From positions 62,001 through 126,000 of the forward strand of contig JAHCAU010000013.1 in assembly GCA_019634715.1 (NCBI GenBank): DNA of 64,000 nucleotides, written 5' to 3'. How positions within the stretch are numbered: the stretch's first letter is position 1; each line of letters starts with the position of its first letter. Below the pieces are notes generated by a model. It saw only the letters and a list, made by a program, of their open reading frames with translations. It made no database searches and was not told the origin of the DNA. Position numbers and translations under genes: made by a program. This DNA is from Lysobacter sp. (GTDB lineage Bacteria > Pseudomonadota > Gammaproteobacteria > Xanthomonadales > Xanthomonadaceae). Positions 42,406-50,311 of the stretch are shown one piece after another.

Positions 42406-43176
42406 ATGCAACTCTCTTCGGCTCGCGCCATCGTCACCGGCGGCGTCTCAGGCCTCGGCTTCGCCGTCGCCAGGCACCTCGTGGCCCACGGCGGCAAGGT
42501 CGCCCTCTTCGATGTCAACGACGACAAGGGCGCCGCCGCCGTCGCCGAACTGGGCGAGGCCAACGCCCGCTACTTCCGCACCGATGTCAGCGACGAAGCC
42601 GGCGTGACGGCGAATGTCGCCGCCGCGAAGGACTTCCTCGGCGGCCTCAACGCCGCGATCAACTGCGCCGGCATCCTCGGCGCCGGCCGCGTGCTCGGCA
42701 AGGACGGCCCGATGCCGCTGTCGCAGTTCCAGACCACGGTGATGGTCAACCTGGTCGGCAGCTTCAACGTCGCCAAGGCCGCGGCGCAGCTGATGCAGGG
42801 CAATGACGCAGGCACCGACGGCGAACGCGGCGTGATCGTCAACACCGCATCGGTCGCGGCCTACGAAGGCCAGATCGGCCAGGCCGCCTACTCCGCCTCC
42901 AAGGGCGGCGTGGTCGGCATGACCCTGCCGATGGCGCGCGAACTGGCCCGCTTCGGCATCCGCGTGATGACCATCGCCCCGGGCATCTTCTGGACCCCGA
43001 TGGTCGACGGCATGCCCGAATCCGTGCAGCAGTCGCTGTCGGCCTCGATCCCGTTCCCGTCGCGCCTGGGCAAGCCGGAGGAATTCGCCGACCTCGTCGC
43101 CTACATCCTCGGCAACACCTACCTCAACGGCGAAACCATCCGCCTCGATGGCGCCACGCGCCTGGCGCCGAAGTGA
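42406..43176 (+). CDS. SDR dehydrogenase, type II 3-hydroxyacyl-CoA dehydrogenase-like
   Basis: A 256-residue classical short-chain dehydrogenase, closest in pattern to HSD17B10/type II 3-hydroxyacyl-CoA dehydrogenases. Cofactor motif AIVTGGVSGLGFAVARHL; Asp at the end of strand 2 (ALFDVNDDKG) implies NAD(H); NCAGILGAGRV; the Ser in VNTASVAAYEGQIG and the catalytic YSASKGG. The C-terminal substrate loop is PGIFWTPMVDGMPE followed by FPSRLGKPEEFADLV, both typical of the hydroxyacyl-CoA group. Its likely role is fatty acid beta-oxidation. The next gene starts at 43173 within its stop codon region, so they are coupled. Confidence 0.9.
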   Translation: MQLSSARAIVTGGVSGLGFAVARHLVAHGGKVALFDVNDDKGAAAVAELGEANARYFRTDVSDEAGVTANVAAAKDFLGGLNAAINCAGILGAGRVLGKDGPMPLSQFQTTVMVNLVGSFNVAKAAAQLMQGNDAGTDGERGVIVNTASVAAYEGQIGQAAYSASKGGVVGMTLPMARELARFGIRVMTIAPGIFWTPMVDGMPESVQQSLSASIPFPSRLGKPEEFADLVAYILGNTYLNGETIRLDGATRLAPK

Positions 43177-43472
43177 GCGGCGAACACACGCAACGCACCC
43201 AGCGCTGGATCCTCCAGCGCTGGCCCGCGATCCGCGCGCAGGGCTTCACCCGCTTCCTGCTGCTGCGCGGCCTCGCGACCTGGGGCGGGCTGATGTTCGT
43301 GGCCATGGTCGCCATGGTCACGTTCAAGCTCGGTACCGACCATCCCCGCCTGCCGATGCTCGTCGGCATCGCCGCCGTGCTCTGCGCCTTCGGCGGCATG
43401 CTCTGGGCCGCGGCGACCTGGTGGATCAACGAACGCCTCTACCGAACGATGAACGGCTCGCGCGACGCGTGA
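43173..43472 (+). CDS. Small two-helix membrane protein
   Basis: A 99-residue protein starting at a GTG that overlaps the SDR stop by 4 bases. Basic N-terminal 25 residues precede two transmembrane helices (ATWGGLMFVAMVAMVTF and LPMLVGIAAVLCAFGGMLWA). The short cytosolic tail ends NERLYRTMNGSRDA. Not recognised as a named family. Located between the dehydrogenase and efpL, 31 bases upstream of efpL; probably part of the same transcript. Confidence 0.75.
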   Translation: MSGEHTQRTQRWILQRWPAIRAQGFTRFLLLRGLATWGGLMFVAMVAMVTFKLGTDHPRLPMLVGIAAVLCAFGGMLWAAATWWINERLYRTMNGSRDA

Positions 43473-43503
43473 GCGAACGACAAGACACCACCGGAACGAA
43501 CAC

Positions 43504-44070
43504 ATGAAGGCTTACGACATCAAGAAAGGCAACGTCGTCGAATACAACGGCGGCGTCTACCAGATCCGCGACATCGAGCGCAGCTCGCCGCAGGGCCGCG
43601 GCGGCAACGTGAAGTACCGCTTCACCATGTACAGCGTGCCCGGCGGCACCAAGCTGGACATCAGCGTCGGCGGCGACGACGAGCTGAAGGAAGTCGATCT
43701 GGCGCGACGCCAGGCGACGTTCTCGTACAGGGACGGCGATGCCTTCGTGTTCATGGACGACGAGGACTTCACCCCGTACACGCTCGATCCCGACGCCATC
43801 GGCGATGCCGCCGGCTACATCACCGACGGCCTGACCGGCTGCTACGTGCAGGTGATCGACGACGCCCCGGTCGGCCTGCAGCTGCCGCAGAGCGTGGTGC
43901 TGGAAGTGATCGAGACGCCGCCGGAACTCAAGGGCGGCACCGCGACCAAGCGGCCGAAGCCGGCGAAGCTCAATACCGGCATCGAGATCCAGGTGCCGGA
44001 ATACATCGGCAACGGCGAGAAGGTGTGGGTCAACACCGTCACCGGCGAGTTCGCCGGCCGCGCCGACTGA
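43504..44070 (+). CDS. efpL: Elongation factor P-like protein EfpL (YeiP)
   Basis: Relieves ribosome stalling at proline-rich and related motifs, a paralogue of EF-P. The 188 residues have the three-barrel EF-P fold: MKAYDIKKGNVVEYNGGVYQ opens domain I; the tip loop is IERSSPQGRGGNVK with Arg32 in place of the modified Lys of EF-P and an extended loop, the hallmark of EfpL; domain III ends GIEIQVPEYIGNGEKVWVNT. No modification enzyme is needed because of the Arg tip. Third gene after the SDR and small membrane protein. Confidence 0.94.
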   Translation: MKAYDIKKGNVVEYNGGVYQIRDIERSSPQGRGGNVKYRFTMYSVPGGTKLDISVGGDDELKEVDLARRQATFSYRDGDAFVFMDDEDFTPYTLDPDAIGDAAGYITDGLTGCYVQVIDDAPVGLQLPQSVVLEVIETPPELKGGTATKRPKPAKLNTGIEIQVPEYIGNGEKVWVNTVTGEFAGRAD

Positions 44071-44091
44071 TCGGCGGGCGGATCGCGACAC

Positions 44092-44128
44092 GCCACGCGT
44101 CTTCCCGATCTGCGGAAAGACGCGTGGC
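44092..44128. terminator. Hairpin between efpL and the convergent small gene
   Basis: A 12-bp stem, GCCACGCGTCTT/AAGACGCGTGGC, with a 13-base loop. No strong U run, but it lies 21 bases after the efpL stop and 24 bases before the convergent gene's stop. Confidence 0.5.
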
Positions 44129-44152
44129 GCGCATCGCGTCACGGTGCCCGCA

Positions 44153-44476
44153 TCACATCTCGGAACACAGCCCCGGCTTGCTGTCGTAGCCGACCAGCGT
44201 CTGGCCGTTCCACACGTAGACGGTGGCCTGCACGTAGCCCGGCTGGCTCGCGCAGCGGAAGATGCAGTAGTCCAGGTTCGTGCAGTTGATCGGGTAGATC
44301 GCATCGGTGTACCCGGAGTCGATGCTCCAGGAAATGCCGGTGTACGACAGTCCGCTGATCGAGACGGTGCAGTGGTTCTGGCCCGAGCAGTCCAGCGAGA
44401 CGCCCGGCGTGTAGGCCTGGCCCGGGAACGCGGCGAGACCGGCGAGCAGGAGTGCGGCGAGAGCGTGGAGTTTCAT
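44153..44476 (-). CDS. Secreted Cys-rich small protein of unknown function
   Basis: A 107-residue protein with a clear Sec signal peptide (MKLHALAALLLAGLAAFPGQA, cleavage after AYT or QA; hydrophobic core residues 5–16). The mature part is about 85 residues with six cysteines in the pattern C-x6-C … C-x5-C-x3-C … C and many Tyr/Gly/Ser, so three disulfides are likely in the periplasm or outside. No lipobox. ATG 44476 has GGAATGAAGC upstream. Not recognised. Stand-alone, convergent to efpL. Confidence 0.7.
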   Translation of the reverse strand: MKLHALAALLLAGLAAFPGQAYTPGVSLDCSGQNHCTVSISGLSYTGISWSIDSGYTDAIYPINCTNLDYCIFRCASQPGYVQATVYVWNGQTLVGYDSKPGLCSEM

Positions 44477-44681
44477 GCTTCATTCCCTGAAGACGCGGCC
44501 ACGGCGGCCGCGGGTCGAGCCTAGCAGCCGATCGCGACGCGGGCACGTCTCAAGCGTCCGTTGCGGCCAGATTCGGCAAAGGAGCAAGGCGCGCCGCGGA
44601 CCCGATGTCCTGATCGTGTCGGTTGCTGCGGATGGATCAGGATGTGGTTTCGGACATCACCGCGTCGTGAACGCAATGGCG

Positions 44682-44902
44682 GGCGTTCGCCGACGCAGCC
44701 GATGCCGATAGGGCATCGGCTGATTGCCATGCCATCCCTGGCGGGACTTCATCTGCCCTCCGGAAAGCCCGGCCCGGCCTGCCCGGCCTCGCGCAGCGCG
44801 CGAGGCGTTCGTCGAAGGCGCGAGGCCGTGCCTCGCAAACGCCTTCGTCTCACCCTTGGCCGGGCGTTCGCCGACGCAGCCGATGCCGACAGGGCATCGG
44901 CT
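44682..44902. repeat. Direct repeat pair (42 bp) in an intergenic stretch
   Basis: Two 42-bp copies, 44682–44723 and 44861–44902, differ at one base. Each contains the palindrome-like GCCGATGCC…GGCATCGGC. They are direct repeats 179 bases apart; the second ends at the stop codon of the NUDIX gene. Between them lies GC-rich sequence with a small hairpin (CCTCGC/GCGAGG type) and no gene. The rest of 44477–44681 also shows no gene. Confidence 0.75.
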
Positions 44903-45509
44903 AGACGCGTCGGCTCACCCATTTCCTCGCCATGCGGCGGATCGACGGCTCGGTCGCCGGGTCGTCGAGCATCGGCGCGATCTCGCGCCAGGCCAGCGCA
45001 TGCGACTCGTCGCTGACCGCGAACGCTTCGCTGCCGGTCGTGCGCACCACGTAGCGCGCGTCGTAGTGCCAGTGGCCCGGCACGTCGCCACGCTCGGGAA
45101 TCCAGTGGCGGTCGAGGTCGAAGAGTTCCGGTTCGGCCACCAGGTCGACCAGGCCCGACTCTTCCTCCGCTTCCTTCAGCGCGACCGCGGCCATGTCGCG
45201 GTCGCCATCGGCATGACCGCCCAGTTGCAGCCAGCGATCGAGCTTGCGGTGATGGGTCATCAGCAGGTGCGTGCCGGCGGCGTTCACCAGCCACGCGGAA
45301 CCGGTGAAGTGGCCGTCGAGGCGTTCGCGATGGAAGGCATGCGCGCCCTCGGCCAGCAGTGCGGCGAACGCCTCGGCGACGGCGGACTCATCCGGCCAGC
45401 GCAGGGCGTAGGCCTCCAGGGTCCCGGCGTCGAACGCCGGAGGGGGACGACGGTCGGCAGCTGCATCCGGGGCATCGCCGGCGGCATCGTGGGAAGCGGA
45501 TGGGGGCAT
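44901..45509 (-). CDS. NUDIX hydrolase (HAD-like GGHAD subgroup)
   Basis: A 202-residue NUDIX protein. The box is GGHADGDRDMAAVALKEAEE followed by ESGL: the REUxEExGU core reads KEAEEESGL, so Lys replaces the usual Arg and Arg replaces the first Glu. This LGGHADGD form is common in one uncharacterised subgroup. Conserved surroundings: TGSAWLVNAAGTHLLMTHHRKLDRWLQLGGH (quoted in parts) and a C-terminal HYDARYVVRT. The N-terminal 40 residues are Ala/Asp/Pro-rich and may be dispensable; an internal start is possible. Substrate unknown. Divergent from nhaC. Confidence 0.85.
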   Translation of the reverse strand: MPPSASHDAAGDAPDAAADRRPPPAFDAGTLEAYALRWPDESAVAEAFAALLAEGAHAFHRERLDGHFTGSAWLVNAAGTHLLMTHHRKLDRWLQLGGHADGDRDMAAVALKEAEEESGLVDLVAEPELFDLDRHWIPERGDVPGHWHYDARYVVRTTGSEAFAVSDESHALAWREIAPMLDDPATEPSIRRMARKWVSRRV

Positions 45510-45685
45510 GGGTCGTGGGCGCAGGAGGACGGGATCGGGACGACCGCGCCGCGATCCGGAGGACCGGAAGCGGCTCCGGCGAGGCCGGGCGGACGGCGCT
45601 GGCGGGCATCATACCGGCGCCGGCGCATCGATCCCACGGCGCCGGCAAGCCGGTTACACTCCCCCCCTTTCCGGGGAGCAGAGCG

Positions 45686-47191
45686 ATGACGGAACCGACC
45701 CAGCCCGCGGCAGGGGCCGTGCCCGCGCGGATGCGCGAACCGCGCCTGTGGCAGGCGCTGCTGCCGCTGGTGGCCCTGTTCGCGATGCTGGCCGCATCGG
45801 TCTACGTCTTCTCCGACAACTCGTCCTACGGCGGCAACCAGATCGCGCTGCTGCTGGCCGGCGGGATCGCCGCGGTGATCGGCCTGCGCAACGGCCTGCG
45901 CTGGGCCGACATCCAGGACGCCATCGTCCATGGCGTGGCCATTTCGACGAACGCCATCCTGATCCTGCTCGCGGTGGGCGCGCTGATCGGCACGTGGATC
46001 CTTTCCGGCGCGGTGCCCACGCTGATCCACTATGGTCTGCTCCTGCTGCATCCCTCGTATTTCTACCCGGCGGCCTGCCTGGTGTGCGCGCTGGTCGCGC
46101 TGAGCATCGGCAGTTCATGGACCGTGGCCGGCACGCTCGGCGTGGCCTTGATGGGCGTGGCCCACGGCCTCGGGCTGGACCCGGCGATCACCGCCGGTGC
46201 GATCATTTCCGGTGCGTATTTCGGCGACAAGATGTCGCCGCTGTCGGACACCACCAACCTGGCGCCTGCCGCGGCCGGCAGCGAGCTGTTCGCCCACATC
46301 CGCCACATGGGCTGGACCACCCTGCCGAGCATCGCGCTGGCTCTGGCCGGCTTCACGATCATCGGCCTGGGCGCCGACGTGCCGGTCGCCGACGCGGCCT
46401 TCGGCGACCTGTCCGCCGAGTTGGCCAAGCGCTTCGCCATGGGGCCGCACCTGCTGCTGCCGCTGCTGGTGGTGTTCGTGCTGGCGATGCGCCGGTTTCC
46501 CGCCTACCCCACCATCCTGATCGGCGCCCTGCTCGGCGGCGTGTTCGCCATCGTGTTCCAGCCCGACGTCACCGCGGCGCTGTCGCCGCGCCAGGACCTC
46601 CCGCGGCCCTTCGTGCTGGTGGCCGGCGCCTGGCAGGCGCTGATCGGCGGTTTCAGCGCCGAATCCGGCAACGCGGCCGTGGACAAGCTGCTCAATCGCG
46701 GCGGCATGTCGAGCATGCTCAACACCGTCTGGCTGATCGTGTGCGCGATGAGCTTCGGCGCGATCATGGAGAAGGCCGGGCTGCTGGAACGGCTGATCCG
46801 CAGCGTGCTGCGCGTGGCGCGCTCCACCGGCTCGCTGATCGTCGCGACGCTGGCCACCAGCTTCGGCACCAACGTGCTGGCCGCCGACCAGTACCTGGCC
46901 ATCGTGCTGCCCGGGCGCATCTACCGGTCCGAGTACGAGAAACGCGGGCTGGCGCCGGTGAACCTGTCGCGCGCCCTGGAGGACGCCGGCACCATCACCT
47001 CGCCGCTGGTGCCCTGGAACACCTGCGGCGCCTACATGGCCGCGACCCTCGGCGTGGCCACGCTCGATTACCTGCCCTACGCCCTGTTCAACCTGATCAA
47101 CCCGGTGCTGGCCGGCATCCTGGCCTATGCCGGCTTCAAGATCCTGCGGATCGGCATCTCCGGCGAAGTCGCCACGCACCGCACGCCCTGA
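45686..47191 (+). CDS. nhaC: Na+/H+ antiporter NhaC family protein
   Basis: A 501-residue integral membrane antiporter (about 12 helices). Family segments: ALSIGSSWTVAGTLGVALMG, ITAGAIISGAYFGDKMSPLSDTTNLAPA (quoted as ISGAYFGDKMSPLSDTTNL), GFSAESGNAAVDKLLNRGGM, and ALEDAGTITSPLVPWNTCGAY. The DKMSPLSDTTN motif is the core of the NhaC/NhaD-type ion site. ATG 45686 follows GGGGAGCAGAG. It is followed 44 bases later by an NSS transporter, so sodium cycling and sodium-coupled uptake are adjacent. Confidence 0.92.
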   Translation: MTEPTQPAAGAVPARMREPRLWQALLPLVALFAMLAASVYVFSDNSSYGGNQIALLLAGGIAAVIGLRNGLRWADIQDAIVHGVAISTNAILILLAVGALIGTWILSGAVPTLIHYGLLLLHPSYFYPAACLVCALVALSIGSSWTVAGTLGVALMGVAHGLGLDPAITAGAIISGAYFGDKMSPLSDTTNLAPAAAGSELFAHIRHMGWTTLPSIALALAGFTIIGLGADVPVADAAFGDLSAELAKRFAMGPHLLLPLLVVFVLAMRRFPAYPTILIGALLGGVFAIVFQPDVTAALSPRQDLPRPFVLVAGAWQALIGGFSAESGNAAVDKLLNRGGMSSMLNTVWLIVCAMSFGAIMEKAGLLERLIRSVLRVARSTGSLIVATLATSFGTNVLAADQYLAIVLPGRIYRSEYEKRGLAPVNLSRALEDAGTITSPLVPWNTCGAYMAATLGVATLDYLPYALFNLINPVLAGILAYAGFKILRIGISGEVATHRTP

Positions 47192-47235
47192 GCGGGTCTC
47201 CCGCATTCACCTCCTCTTCGGACACGACACGCGAC

Positions 47236-48600
47236 ATGGACAATCGATCGATCCACGGCATGTGGTCTTCGCGCCTGGCCTTCATCCTCGCCGCCACCGG
47301 TTCGGCGGTGGGCCTGGGCAACATCTGGCGCTTCCCCTACATGGCCTCGGACAATGGCGGCGGCGCGTTCGTGCTGGTCTACCTCGGCTGCGTGGCGCTG
47401 GTCGCGCTGCCGATCCTGTTCGCCGAACTGGCGATCGGCCGGCGCGGTCGCCGCAGCCCGATCAACACGCTGCTCGATGTCTCCCGTGAAGACGGCACCA
47501 GCCGCCGATGGTCCGGCCTGGGCTGGCTGGGCATCCTGGCCGGCGTGCTCATCCTCTCGTTCTACAGCGTGGTCGCCGGCTGGACCCTGCACTACGCCTG
47601 GCTCTACCTGATGCAGTTGTTCGGCGGCACCGGCATCACCGACCCCGGCGCCACCTTCGGCGAACTGCTGTCCAATCCACGCGAGCTGATCTTCTGGCAC
47701 GCCGTGTTCATGGCGATGACCGTGATGGTGGTCGCGCTGGGCGTGGAGAAAGGGCTGGAGCGCTCGGTCAAGCTGCTCATGCCTGCGCTGCTGCTCATGC
47801 TGCTGGCGCTGCTGGGCTACAGCGTGTCGACCGGCCACGTCGGCGAGGCGGCCACGTTCCTGTTCAAGCCGGACTTCGGCAAGATCACGCCGGGCGTGGT
47901 GCTCAGCGCGATGGGCCAGGCCTTCTTCTCGCTCAGCCTCGGCATGTGCGCGATGATGACCTACGGCGCCTATCTCCCGCGCGACGTGTCGATCCCGCGG
48001 GTCGGCGTGGCGGTGGCGCTCGCCGATACCGGCATCGCCCTGCTCGCCGGCCTGGCGATCTTCCCGATCGTCATCGAATTCCTCGGCACGCCCACCGGCG
48101 GCGGCGCCGGCCTGATCTTCACCTCGCTGCCCTCGGCCTTCAACAAGATGGGCGCGGTGTTCGGGCTGCTGTTCTTCGTGCTGCTGTCCGTGGCCGCCTG
48201 GACCAGCTCGATCTCGCTGCTGGAGCCGGCATCCGCCTACCTGGTCGAACGCGGCTGGAACCGCAAGCGCGCCGCGCTGGCGATGGCCCTCCTGTGCTGG
48301 GGCCTGGGCCTGTTCTCCGCGCTGGGCTTCAACGTCCTCAGCGGCATCCGCCCGCTGGGCCAGGACAGCATCCTCGATGCCACCAACCTGATCGCCAACG
48401 ACATCCTGCTGCCGGTGGGCGGCCTGCTGATCGCGATCTACGCGGGCTGGCGCCTGAACCGCCAGCGGCTGCGCGAGCAGATGCACGGCGCACCGGGCTG
48501 GGTCTACACGATCTGGATCTGGCTGCTGCGCGTGGTCGCGCCACTGGCGGTGACCGCCGTGCTGGTGGTCAAGCTGTACGACGCCATCCAGCGCATCTAG
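47236..48600 (+). CDS. Sodium-dependent neurotransmitter-symporter family (NSS/SNF) transporter
   Basis: A 454-residue inner-membrane transporter of the NSS family (LeuT/Tyt1 relatives), Na+-coupled uptake of an amino acid or similar solute. Helix 1 has the unwound motif LAATGSAVGLGNIWRFPYMA followed by NGGGAF, which binds substrate and sodium. FSLSLGMCAMMTYGAYLP (helix 6 region) and AAWTSSISLLEP (helix 8, sodium site) are conserved. It has 11–12 helices, as common among bacterial members. 44 bases after nhaC. Confidence 0.92.
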   Translation: MDNRSIHGMWSSRLAFILAATGSAVGLGNIWRFPYMASDNGGGAFVLVYLGCVALVALPILFAELAIGRRGRRSPINTLLDVSREDGTSRRWSGLGWLGILAGVLILSFYSVVAGWTLHYAWLYLMQLFGGTGITDPGATFGELLSNPRELIFWHAVFMAMTVMVVALGVEKGLERSVKLLMPALLLMLLALLGYSVSTGHVGEAATFLFKPDFGKITPGVVLSAMGQAFFSLSLGMCAMMTYGAYLPRDVSIPRVGVAVALADTGIALLAGLAIFPIVIEFLGTPTGGGAGLIFTSLPSAFNKMGAVFGLLFFVLLSVAAWTSSISLLEPASAYLVERGWNRKRAALAMALLCWGLGLFSALGFNVLSGIRPLGQDSILDATNLIANDILLPVGGLLIAIYAGWRLNRQRLREQMHGAPGWVYTIWIWLLRVVAPLAVTAVLVVKLYDAIQRI

Positions 48601-48708
48601 CCGCACTCGGCACCCTCCCCGCCTCGACCGCCGGCGTCCGACGACGCCCCCTGCGCGGACCGGTTCGCCCACCCAGCCCCCACCCACTCCATCCGCAAGG
48701 CCCTCACC

Positions 48709-50190
48709 ATGTTCAAGAACCTGTTGCTGGTCAAACCCGTGCAGGCGTCGCCACACGTCGACGCCGGCGAGCCGGTCGAAGGCGGCCTGCACGGCGAAGC
48801 CGGACTCAAGCGCGTGCTGACCGCACGCCATCTGCTGCTGCTGGGCATCGGCGCGATCATCGGCGCCGGCATCTTCGTGATGACCGGACAGGCCGCGGCC
48901 AATCACGCCGGCCCGGCGATCATGCTGAGCTTCGTGCTCGCCGGCATTGCCTGCGCCTTCGCGGGCCTGTGCTACGCCGAATTCGCGGCGATGATCCCGG
49001 TCTCCGGCAGTGCCTACAGCTACACCTACGCCACCCTGGGCGAGGCCCTGGCCTGGTTCGTCGGCTGGAGCCTGGTGCTGGAATACCTGTTCGCGGCCTC
49101 GGCCGTGGCCGTGGGCTGGTCGGCGTATACGGTGAGCCTGCTGGAAAACCTCGCAGGCATGGCCGGCATCGACTGGAACTTCCCGGCCTCGCTGGCGTCG
49201 GCGCCGTTCACCTACACCAACGGCAGGTTCGCGCTGACCGGCGCACTGTTCAACCTGCCGGCGGTGCTGATCGTGGGCGCCGTCGGCACGCTGTGCTACG
49301 TCGGCATCCGGCAGTCGGCCACCGCCAACGCGATCATCGTCGCGATCAAGGTCACGGTGATCCTGCTGCTGATCGGCTTCGGCGCGCAGTACGTGAACCC
49401 CGACAACTGGGTGCCGTTCATCCCCGAGAACCAGGGCGGCGACCGCTTCGGCTGGGAAGGCGTGCTGCGCGGCGCGTCGATCGTGTTCTTCGCCTACATC
49501 GGTTTCGATGCGGTCTCCACCGCCGCGCAGGAAGCGAAGAACCCGCAGCGCGACATGCCGATCGGCATCCTCGGCTCGCTGCTGGTGTGCACGCTGCTGT
49601 ACATCGTCGTCGCCGCGGTGCTGACCGGCATGATCCCGTACACCGCGCTGGGCACCGCCAAGCCGGTGGCCACGGCGCTGGAACCCTACCCCCAGCTGTC
49701 GTGGCTGAAGCTGGCGGTGGAGATCGGCGCCGTCGCCGGCCTCAGCTCGGTGATCCTGGTGATGCTGATGGGTCAGCCGCGCATCTTCTTCGCGATGTCG
49801 CGAGACGGCCTGCTGCCGAAGTTCCTGGGCGCGGCGCACCCGCGCTACGGCACGCCGCACAAGGCGACGGTGCTGGTGGCGATCATCGCCGCAATGCTGG
49901 CCGCGTTCTTCCCGCTGGGCGTGCTGGGCGACCTGGTGTCGATGGGCACGCTGCTGGCCTTCGCCACGGTCTGCATCGGCGTGCTGGTGCTGCGCCGCAC
50001 CCGCCCGGACCTGCCGCGCGCGTTCAAGGTGCCGCTGGCGCCGGTGGTGTGCATCGGCGGCGCACTGTCCTGCCTGGCGCTGGTGGGCTTCATGGGCTGG
50101 TACAACTGGGCGCTGCTGGGCGCCTGGACGGTGGTCGGCTTCGCGATCTACTTCGGCTACGGCTACCGCCACAGCCTGCTGCGGCGCTGA
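48709..50190 (+). CDS. APC family amino acid permease
   Basis: A 493-residue amino acid transporter of the APC superfamily, 12 helices. Helix 1: LLLLGIGAIIGAGIFVMTG (consensus GAIIGAGIF); then YAEFAAMIPVSGSAYSYTY; helix 6 region ASIVFFAYIGFDAVSTAAQE followed by AKNPQRDMPIGILGS, a pattern of the cationic/neutral amino acid (CAT/YfnA-like) group. A 40-residue hydrophilic N-terminus precedes helix 1. It is 108 bases after the NSS gene and followed by a bidirectional terminator. Substrate uncertain. Confidence 0.92.
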   Translation: MFKNLLLVKPVQASPHVDAGEPVEGGLHGEAGLKRVLTARHLLLLGIGAIIGAGIFVMTGQAAANHAGPAIMLSFVLAGIACAFAGLCYAEFAAMIPVSGSAYSYTYATLGEALAWFVGWSLVLEYLFAASAVAVGWSAYTVSLLENLAGMAGIDWNFPASLASAPFTYTNGRFALTGALFNLPAVLIVGAVGTLCYVGIRQSATANAIIVAIKVTVILLLIGFGAQYVNPDNWVPFIPENQGGDRFGWEGVLRGASIVFFAYIGFDAVSTAAQEAKNPQRDMPIGILGSLLVCTLLYIVVAAVLTGMIPYTALGTAKPVATALEPYPQLSWLKLAVEIGAVAGLSSVILVMLMGQPRIFFAMSRDGLLPKFLGAAHPRYGTPHKATVLVAIIAAMLAAFFPLGVLGDLVSMGTLLAFATVCIGVLVLRRTRPDLPRAFKVPLAPVVCIGGALSCLALVGFMGWYNWALLGAWTVVGFAIYFGYGYRHSLLRR

Positions 50191-50228
50191 GTCGCGACGG
50201 CCTCGCGGCGCGAGGCGCTGCAAAAAAC

Positions 50229-50260
50229 GGAAACGGCGCGGAGCGATCCGCGCCGTTTCC
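50229..50260. terminator. Bidirectional terminator between APC and AGCS genes
   Basis: A perfect 14-bp stem (GGAAACGGCGCGGA/TCCGCGCCGTTTCC) with a GCGA loop. On the minus strand it is followed by GTTTTTTG; on the plus strand by TTGTCGT. Confidence 0.85.
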
Positions 50261-50311
50261 TTGTCGTGCCGGGTCGGCGCGCCGGATCGCGCCGTGCGAC
50301 AGCCCGCAGCC

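Noticed and set aside
45508..48600. A 1030-codon plus-strand frame
   Set aside because: Its first part is an out-of-frame Arg/Pro-rich reading of nhaC; only the end, from 47236, is the real NSS transporter.
47125..50223. A 1032-codon open frame on the minus strand opposite the NSS and APC transporters
   Set aside because: Rich in His/Gln/Arg/Asp with no domain; it is the shadow of two clearly conserved transporter genes in high-GC DNA.
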